Source: Effrenium voratum (lineage: Eukaryota > Sar > Dinophyceae > Suessiales > Symbiodiniaceae). Taken from it: DNA of 64,000 bases. Shown piece after piece: positions 10,590 through 19,900 of this stretch. A program made the translations under genes and the position numbers. The notes under the pieces are model-generated. The model searched no databases. It saw nothing but the letters and a program-made list of their open reading frames with translations, and had not been told where the DNA came from. The stretch is from positions 763,091 to 827,090 of the forward strand of contig CAUJNA010001024.1 in the NCBI GenBank assembly GCA_963377175.1, in the 5' to 3' direction. Numbering within the stretch: position 1 is the first letter of the stretch; each line of letters starts with the position of its first letter.

Positions 10590-10680
10590 GCGGCGCACTC
10601 CTTGCGAGACCCTGCCCCCGCTTTGCAGGGGGGTTGAAGTTGGGGGCCGTTGGAGTGTCGAGGCTGGCCAGGCCAAGCCT
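10590..10680 (+). pseudogene. Retroelement scrap with VEVGGRW motif
   Basis: Encodes RGVEVGGRWSVEA, the conserved C-terminal block of the R2-like family (compare LALEVGGRWGEETEAF near 2883 and LGVEVGGRWSTEA near 5790). Nothing else of the element is recognisable around it. Confidence 0.4.
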
Positions 10681-10799
10681 GACTGCCAGGAGGCAGCGCC
10701 CGGAGTTTGGTGGCCCAGCCTGCAAAGTTTGGCCTCTGTGAACGTGGGGCAGCCTCACACCTTCGGCTTCGTGCACCGCCTTGCGGCGAGCTCTCACTT

Positions 10800-11425
10800 A
10801 TAGCGTGCGGAGGGACAGCTTGTCTGGGTCCAGCCTTTGGCCTTTGTGCCTAATCGCCTTATTCGGCGTTCTCAGCAAAGGGGTATGTATGCGGGTTACT
10901 TTGCTCGAGCACGTTTTGCTCAAGTCCTTTTTGCTCAAGAGCATCGTGTGCAAGTACACCTTTCTCGGATGCTGATAGGCAAGTATATCTTGCTCAACTA
11001 GCCAGGGCTCCTTGAAAGATACATTTTGCCCATTTGAAACATGGCTTTTCCCACCAAAATAAAGGGAAACCACCATTTACAAGGCAATGTTCAGGTGTAT
11101 AATGTAAGGATCCCTGCTAGCTCTTACTCGATCATATCTCTTTCCGACCCTTGCGAAATCAAGGGTACTATTCTCGGGCGTGGGGTTCCGACCTTCGTTT
11201 AGTATTTGCAGCGCGTGCTCAGAATTGAGTTTTCCAATCTGCGCGAAACAACTTACTTGAATTGCCTTCCAACGCTGTGTCGGGTTCATTACCCTTGTTT
11301 GTTGCTTCCGATTTCTGCTTCACCTTTTTCTTCTAAATGAGTTTGGCACACAAACAAAGATGCGGTAAAAGGCAACTGGCCCCTGCACTGAAATGTGTTG
11401 AGTTCACGCCTGCGCATGGCAATGG
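10800..11425. other. Gene-free stretch with TTTTGCTCAAG repeats
   Basis: No coding signal is seen. Around 10900-10998 a short motif recurs: TTTGCTCGAG (10900), TTTTGCTCAAG (10914), TTTTTGCTCAAG (10928) and TCTTGCTCAAC (10988). It resembles the last part of the dinoflagellate spliced leader with one G missing. It lies about 500 bp upstream of the first helical-repeat exon and might be promoter or relict-leader sequence. Confidence 0.3.
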
Positions 11426-11429
11426 GTGA

Positions 11430-12540
11430 GGCTCGCAATGGCAGTCGAGCAACGGGCATATGCAGTGGCGGCATTATGCCAGCCAGCAGCATGCGGTGCA
11501 ACTTTGCCGGACGCCTGGAACTCAGACACCTGCCCAGTTAGCAGCTACCTTGTGGGCACTGGCGAAGAAACGGGCGAGCGAGCCCAACTACATTGGCAGG
11601 GCGTTGCAGGAATGTGACCAGCGCATCCTTGAATTCACCAACAACGAGCTACAATGCGTGCTGTGGGCGGTTGGAACCCTGGAGCCAAGTAACCGGCCTT
11701 TGGTGCGCTCGTTGTCATGGTCCATTGTGCGGAGGAACCGGCAGCATCAGCGAGCACCTCACTGTTTTGGTAACATGTATTGGGTGCTTGCCATAACTGG
11801 ATGCTTACAAGGCGAACTGGCTTATGCCTTGACTGACAGCGTGGCCAAGTCTGTTCGCACACTCCGAGATCGAGATGTTGCCGGTGTTACGTGGGCTTGT
11901 GCCGTTTCGCAGTTGGAACGCCCTTCCTTGATGAAAGCCATGACTACCCAATGGATTCGGACAATTTTCGAGTTTTCTTCACGGCACCTCGCCAACACAG
12001 CCTGGGCATTGACAAAGGTAGCTGCGCCATGGCACACAGAGATGGGCGTGGCCAACAGGTTCTGGGCTGCCGTCACGGGTCAGCTCGAGCAGCTACAGCC
12101 GAAGGAGTTTGCCAGCCTCATGTGGTCTGCAGCGCGGAGCCTTGTGACCTTGCCCGAAGGGAATCAAAGGCGTCGAATCATCAATCGGCCGATGGCCCTT
12201 GCAGCAGACCAAAGGCTGGGCGCGCAAGAAATGACCAACTTGGTGTGGTCCTTTGCTCAGCTGTCCTTCTTGCAGGGTAACGATCGCGATCCGTTGTGCG
12301 AGCACATGTTCGGAGAAGCAGCAAGGAGGTTTGGATCACTGGCCCCGCGGCACATCACAAATTTGTTGTGGGCATCAGCTGTGGTACGCGCCCACCACTC
12401 TCCATTCCTGCTTCTGGCAAAGCAAGCCATTGCGGAGCAAGGTGACATGCTAAACACGTTGGAGCTGGTCAACGTTGCCTGGGCATTTGCAAAGCTTTCT
12501 TCCTTGGATGCTGCGGCCAGTCTTTCTAGCTCCATTTTAG
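11430..12540 (+). CDS. Helical-repeat exon block (nine W-A-x-A repeats)
   Basis: One long open frame; the stop before it is at 11427, and an ATG lies at 11460, but the real 5' border may be a splice site. Repeat cores in order: LAATLWALAKKR, LQCVLWAVGTLE, FGNMYWVLAITG, VAGVTWACAVSQ, LANTAWALTKVA, FASLMWSAARSL, MTNLVWSFAQLS, ITNLLWASAVVR, LVNVAWAFAKLS. The spacing is about 36-45 residues. This is the pattern of alpha-alpha repeats in OPR/HPR and FASTK-type proteins, which bind single-stranded organellar RNA. The frame is lost after SSLDAAASLSSSILG near 12540, where a C-run begins; the donor was not located with certainty. Confidence 0.85.
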
Positions 12541-15500
12541 GGGGTGCAGCCGTTATTTCCCATCTGATTGGAAGGTTTTGTTGCCACGTTCCCCCCCCCC
12601 CCCCCGCCGCCCCGCCCCGTTTTTCCTTTGGTCGGCTTGAATGTTGTCGCTTTATTTGCAGGGCGAACGGTGTGCGGGTTTAGCCCCAGCTCACCCCCAG
12701 CTAAGGACAAGTGGGTCCCCTTGTGCCATCTACGTGGCCGGCTTGGGGAGCTGACGGGGCAAGGCCTTGCCAACGTGCTTTGGGCAATGGCGGCTGCGCA
12801 GCTTGCTGGCAACCAACAATGCAGCTCTGGGGTGTGGCTGCTTCCATGATCCGCTTTTGGTAACGAAACTGACATATGCAGCTTCAGCCAGTTTTGGGCG
12901 GCCAGCTAGGTCATCGGGTGGATGCGCCGGAGTCATTTTGTTGGAGGTGGGCGGGGTGCTGTGCTGAAGTTGTTCTGCAGCATTCACGTTCAGCCTTGAC
13001 AGGGTCAATGAGCTCTTGATCAACGCATGGAACCTTATTGGTTTTCCAGATTCACGGGTGTCGCTCAACGTCGGTGTAAGGTTTCTTGTGGGGTGTTTAC
13101 GTGGACGGAATACACCAAGGCATTTGGGGCCCCCAGCCCGCTGCATTAAGGTTGGTGAGCGTCGAGCAGATGCGCTGGGAGGATGATGCGCTGTTGGAGT
13201 CGATCCAACGGTCTGTGGGCATTTTCAAGCCCCAGGAGTCAGCGGTTGCTATGGGTTGCTTGTGTCCCCCCATTGGCCAACTTGGTGTTGGCGTGTGCCT
13301 AGTTTACCTGAGCCTTGTTGAAGTAGCTTAGGCCCAAAGGAGGCTGGCCGGATCCCGGAGTCTCAGAGCTCGATTTGTGAGTGCAGGCAGGCATGCTCCA
13401 GTTTGCCGTGGACAGAACCATGTGAGCCAAGATGGTAGCATGTAGCATGTCATGGCATGTCATAGCATGTCCCAATCACAACCTGCGAAGGAGCTTTCAA
13501 ATGCAGCCTGGGCTTTAGCCAAGCTGGACAGCCACATCCTCTTCTTGGAGCCATTGGCTGCGTGCGCGCAAGGAATGCAGAAGCATGGCTACACTATGCT
13601 GCACTCAAACGGTGCCCTCGGTGTAAGCAACACTTTCGACATCTCCACTTGTCAACCCACGGCGCGCTTGGAAAGTGAGTTGCTGATAGACAAAGTAGAT
13701 GCCTCACAAAGTAAGGGACCATTTGCATGGCACGAATCATTGCTGCACACTTCTCATCGCAGGCTATTGCTTGGAGTTCTGCTCGCTTGATGTTTGGATC
13801 GCAGTTAGTCTGAATGTTTTCAATGCCAGCCAAGGGAATTCCAACCGCGCCACATGGCAAATTTGCTTTGGGCCTGGGCGCGCGTTCAGCTTGCTTCTGA
13901 TGAGACAGCTGAGCGGCTGGTGTTGGCCAGGCGGGGTCCGACTTGTTGATCGTGCTGCTAGGCTGGGCTCCGTGACAGCAAATTTTGCTACTCCCTTGAT
14001 GAAAGATGTCCTTATGAGCCTAAATTTCCTCAGGCCGTTGAATCCTGATGAATTGGCACAGCATGCTGCTGATGCTTGAGTTTCTCCTCGTGTTCTGTTC
14101 CCATCCAGGGTTGTGCACATGCTGCCCGCGCTGTGTTTGTGCGCTTTGGAGTGCGGTTCTTGTCGCAATCTGCGGCTACGACCCGAGGGCTGCCCTTTTT
14201 TTCCGCTTTGGTGCATTTTGCTTGGATCGCTTGGATGTTAGGACTTGAACTTTTTGCCAACGAATGGGTGTCCCATCAGAAAGCCACCGAGTTTCGCTTG
14301 GGGCGCCTTGAGTCGTTGAGGGCCGCGGAGCTCAAAGCCGCGGAGTTGGCCAACCTCAGCTGGTCCCTGGCGACGCGAAGCCAGCAGAAGCACTTGCTGA
14401 GGGCCGCGGAGGCCTTCCAGCGCTGCATGGAAGAGGCCGCGGCCTGGCAGGAGTTCATGTCGAGGAGTGAAAGCGGGGTACGTCAGGTAAGTGGTTACTT
14501 GGCGGCTCCCAGCCATCCTCTTAGCTTTTTAGCTATTTAGTGTTTAGTGGGGTGTCAGTGGTTAGTAAGCCTGGGTATGGCCCACTTAGGAGACTTGCTT
14601 ACTAACCACCTACTAGGTACAAGGCCCCTTTAAGTAGGCTTCCCTCTGAAGTCAGCCAGCTTCAGTGTTTTTTTGGTCAAGGCTTGACAAACATCTTTCT
14701 GGCACGCTTCTTCTTGTGAAATGCCTCGCACTTCAACATTGTTACATGGACCCGCTGTTTCGAGTGGAGTAGGCACTTCGAAATGGGGCACGCCCAGTAC
14801 CTTTTGAACCCCGCCATTCTCGTGCTCTGGTTTTGATACACCCATGGAGCCTTACCCACTAATGGACAATTTCAAGGGCCAGCACAAAAGAAGTAGGGTT
14901 CAGTATGTGTCAGTCATTTTTCCTTTCAAACCATGAGGTCTTTGGGGATTGTCTTTGTCTTCCATGTGACATGGGGGGGGGGGGTTCCCACTTGCCTTTC
15001 TTGTTTTTGGGAAGGGTTCCCCTTTAAACTCACCCAACCAAAAAAATGATGCCCTCTTTTTCCCATAGTGGCGCCCTTTTTCATTTGTTTTGGGAAGGGT
15101 CCCCCCCCCAAAAAAAAGGCTGCCCTTTGTATATGTTTCTTTTCTTTTTTTGGGGTTCCCCTGTAAACTCAACCAACCCAAAAATGGATGCCCTCTTTTT
15201 CCCATAAGGGCGCCCTTTTTCATTTGTTTTGGGAAGGGTTCCCCAAAAAAGGATGCCTTTTTGTTGTTTCTTTTTCTTTTTTTTGGGGTTCCACTTTAAA
15301 CTCAACCAACCAAAAAATGGATGCCATCTTTTCCAATAGGGGCGCCCTTTTTTCATTTGTTTTGGGAAGGGTTCCCCCCAAAACAAGGATGCATCTTTTT
15401 TCTTTTTCATTCTTTCTTGAGGTTCCCCTTTAAACTCAACCAAAAAATGGATGCCCTTTTTTCCCCAGTGGATCCCCTTGTTTCATGTGTTTTGGGAAGG

Positions 15501-16895
15501 GTTCCCCAAGAATACCCAAAAATAGATGCCCTTTTATTTGTTTCTTTTTCTTTTTTGGGGGGTCCCCTTTAAGCTCAACCAACCCAAAAATGGATGCCCT
15601 CTCTTTCCCATGGAAATGCACTGGGCATCTGAGGGGTCTTTTTTGTTCCGAGGACAGTCAGAGTCTCCTGGCGGTGGCCTGGGCCTTGCACCACGCGGGC
15701 CTCCATCTGCGCCTGGACCAGCTCAGGCTGGGCCCGTTTCTCACTCCGCGTACAAAACCCCCCACGACCGCAACGAGCTCCAATTAGGTGGCCGAAAGTT
15801 GAGAGGTTCTCAAAGTTTCCCTGGGGAGTTTTAGTCTCCAAATTACCTTTGGTGGCGGTTTGAGTTTATACGAGTTAGAAGGGAGCTTCACGGAACTCAG
15901 GCACCAGCTCCTTCAACGAGGGCGTGCCATGGACGAGCAAGGCATGGCCACCGCTGCTGGGCTGAAGATTTCCTCAGGATTTGTGTGTCATGCGTCATCA
16001 GTTTGCAAGTTTCAGTTCGCTGAATGTGGAGAATCTAAGCTTGCCGATTGTAGTTGGTGGCAAAACCTGAGGTAGCTGGTATCTCGGGTAGGTTCTAACA
16101 GCCTCGTTTGAGCTTCTACTAAAACACAATTGTGTGCAGCACACCCCAGAACCAAATTTCGGGGTTCTTTTATAGTCACCAGAATTATTGCTTGTTTTGC
16201 TGCTGATTATCCTTTTCCGTTCAGGCACGGACTGCAGATGCTGGAAACCACTGCTATGGACAGCTGTGACTTCCTACGCGGGAACAAGCTAACAAAGCCA
16301 TCAATCACACGCAACATATTCAGGCACCAGATTAGAACCAAATACGTTGCATCCACATTGGTTTCTTCTGTCCATGCCCGATGCGTGCTATCACATGGCA
16401 AGCAAGATAAAATACACAGTGGGCGATGCGGCAAGAACAATGTGGCCAGCCACATGGGACGGACACCATACAACTCCCTTGTGTATTAGATTCACTATCC
16501 TGTCGTCAGTCCATTGCAGTAGCATTTAGGGTATACATGCAGTGCTTACATGTATGTGCAGCCAGCATGGCGTTTCGCCAGAACTGCGTGCGCTGAGGCT
16601 GCCCTTCCGCTGCCGAAAAGCCCGCGCATCCCTTTGGATCTGTCAGACCGTTTGGTGCTCAGCAGCTCGCTTGCCCACAGCCAACCTTTTCGCCGTCGTG
16701 TTTTTTTGTTTTCGGGGGGGGCCTCCCAAATTTCGACCTTCGCTTCCAAGTTGTCTGATTGTTCGGTTTATTTGGTTTATTTGGTTGGTTTGGTTGTTTG
16801 CTTGTTTGGTTGGTTTGGTTGTTTGGTTGTTTGGTTGTTCGGTTGGTTGCCTGGCTAGCTGGTTGGCTGGTTGGTTGGTTGGTTGGTTGGTTGGT

Positions 16896-16930
<35 letters not shown>

Positions 16931-19900
16931 TGGTTGTTTATTTGATTTTTCGGCTTTGCCCGGACCAGTCAGGCAAACCTCCTGGCTGGGAAGTGGAGCC
17001 CAATGACTCCAATTCCTCGTTGTCCGAATTCCTCGGGGGGCATCCGATCTTCCAGGACCGTCTGATTCGCCATGGGTTTCAAGGTGGAGACCTGGCTGGC
17101 GTTGGGACCTGGCGAAAGTTCTTAGAGTGCTTGGGAGCTGATGGATTTTTCACTGAACCTTCAGATGCTAGTTGGCAGCTATGTTTTTGCCAGGCTCCCA
17201 AAGGCTTAATCACCCCGCTCTGAATTTGCCGGTGTTTTAGATTTGTTTTTCTCGGCTCTGCTTGCAAATTGGCAAAGCAGCCAGATCCCAGTTCAAGTTT
17301 CGCCCAGGAAACTTGTTGTTGGTTGCCTGTTTGCAGGAACCCCTCCCTCCACAAAAAGTTGTTTGACGGGGTGCCCCTTCGGGCAGAAGCCAGGCAAAGG
17401 TTAGGCAGCAAGGCGAGGCCCAGAGAAGCTTCTGCCTAGCTCCCACCCGGAGGGCAAGAGGCAATGCAGCGAAAGCCACCGCGAGTGTTCAATGAAAAAG
17501 CCGGCTTTGCTCATTTCAAGGCGAGATCGGTGAAGCTGCTATGTGGTGGCCCCATGGTAGCATGTGTTTGATGAGGAAGAAAGTTTTACCCACCAAGAGC
17601 GATTGATGCTTTTGTTGCAGGACGCCCTTTTAAGGCAAAGCATTCAGCCGGGTTTGGCCGGCAGCCACATTCGTTCCGATTCCTTGCGCGCGACGCACAA
17701 AGCGTTCAGGGAGTCAACTTGGGGTACGGCCCGATTTGGGTGGAATGTTGACGAGAATTTGAGGGGTTGGGCTTCGTGTTGTGTTTCTCTTCAAGCACTC
17801 TCGAAGGATGTATGTGTCCCATTCAGACAGGGCCGTGGGGTGCGGATTAACTGCATCCGGCAAATTGCCTTCTGGTGGAGACTGTGCGGGAAAGCCTTGT
17901 CAGTACTTGTTAGGGCCAGACTCGGGGGATCGATTTTGGTAAAGCGAACCCCTTTGGGCCCACAGTGCCCTTCGCCAATCTCCCCTTAGATCTGACAATG
18001 GCAATGTGACCATAGCCAAGGGGAGCCAGCCGGTCACTAGACTTCTTTCTGGCAGGCAAAATCACATCACCCGATGTCGCGCCTCAAAATCTGAAAATGA
18101 ACACATGACCCGAAGTGGAAAAGGGTGCCCGTGGTCAAAGGGGCTTCTTTTCTGATTGCTCTACTCAAGGAATCACTTTTTTGGGGTCGTGGCAGGACAA
18201 AGCCTACGGATATGGCTTCCTCCACCGTTTAGACGTACCAGGCTCGGGCCTGGTGATTGCGGCCAAGAGCTACCAGGCGTGGAGAAAGGGGGGACCACCG
18301 GTGGCTATGACTTCGTTGCCAGACTTATCTGGGGATCCCCTCATTTTAAAGCAGTTTCGGAATTCCCTAAGACGTGGTTGGCTAACATGACCACTCCAAG
18401 ATGTCCCCACAGAAAGGACGCTTCCCCATAGATGTTCCCGTGCGTCAAGGAAACTCTACGAGTGGGGGGGGGCTCATTTAAGCCAGCTGGGATTGGGGAT
18501 GGTGTGGGGTGTCAATGGTCAATCCGTGCTCAACGCCTTCGGACCTGTTGACGATGGGAGCACGTTCCGAAATGAATTCTTCATGTCTGTCATGGCTGAT
18601 TTTGTTTTGTGTTGTTTATGCTGGTTTATGTTGTTTCCCTTACCTGTCATGGCCCATGCCAATCCCATGACACCCAAGCCAGCCATGACCCCAAGGCTCA
18701 GGGCTTTGGCACACCGCCCCAAGACGATTTATACCCTCTTGCGCCTTCACACACATGAAGTATTCGAAGTGGTCAAGCCGGGCACTCAGCTAGCCATCCC
18801 TGGTTGTTGCTTGAGGTCTTCCATGGCATAAGACAGCTCGCACTGGCCGTGGGCTAGTTAAACTCAGGGCCTTGAGAGGTTCACCTTGGACCCTGGGATT
18901 TGCCGTCGCTATGGCGGCAGAGACCTCGGGGAGCCTGACGATCAGAGTACCCTAAGCCAAACTCAGAGCCAGGCCAATGGGTAGTGGAAGTCGCTTACTT
19001 TGGGACAAGCCATATCAGGCCCAATGTAGAGCTATGTCCAAGGGATAGTGCTTGCGCTTCTGTTGCGCATAAGTTTTGTCGCCTCGCTTTCTTCGGATTG
19101 TTGGCATCGTTCTGCTGAGGTCTTGCGCTTGCCAAACGGATGTTTGATCTGTTTGGACCCTCGGTTGGGCACGTTTGGCAGCTTTGCAGGCCTATTTGGA
19201 CCTTCAGCTGCAGCTGAGCCGCGGCCAGATTTTGCGGGAATACCTGGTGCTTTGCCATGGCTGGATGGCAAGAGGTGGATGGATAGGACCACAGCGACCC
19301 AGGGGAATACAATCTGAGGCCAGTTCACCAGGCGAATCAAACTTGTTGATCGTGTTGGCATGCGTGGAGCTACAATTGGGTGAAAGTAGATTGCACACTT
19401 CTGACATGTTGGTTTAATATATTAGGCCGATGTATAAGGTTTCCTGCAGCCATCAACCCTCGCGTTATATTGGGGGATCAGGTTCCGCATGCGATGTTCT
19501 TTCGCAGCCTTTTGTTTGGTGTAGAAACCCTTTCCAAGGGAGGCGGTTTAATGGCAGTGTGGATAGGATGAGCAGGCGGCGCCCCAATAGATGCACTTTG
19601 AATTACCTTGGGCCAGTGGAAAAGGCAAAGCCTGGCGTCACTTGGTGCAGGACATCCGCTGCTGCCGGCGCCGCATGGCAGCCCTGGCCCCAGCCGGGTC
19701 ACCGCTCGCGGCAGAAGGGCGCTCAGCGGCGTGAAGCCGGTGGCCAGAGGTGTCAAGGAGTGGGGACCTGCCGCACCCCCCCCCCCCCACCCATCCCAAC
19801 AAAAGAGCAAAGAGAACAAGCAACAATACATAAATGTATATGTAACATAAGCAACATAGTGTGCGTTTATACACACGGCAGCAAGCTTTACAACCAAACA

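Noticed and set aside
16542..17006. Leu/Val/Trp-rich membrane-like frame with GWLVGWLVGWLAGW repeats
   Set aside because: It is produced by the TTGG and GGCT tetramer repeats; the true coding starts only at 16973.
17564..17989. 141-codon plus-strand frame as a separate gene
   Set aside because: It lies between two exons that are adjacent in the pseudouridine synthase fold, has no recognised domain, and has no splice or start context.
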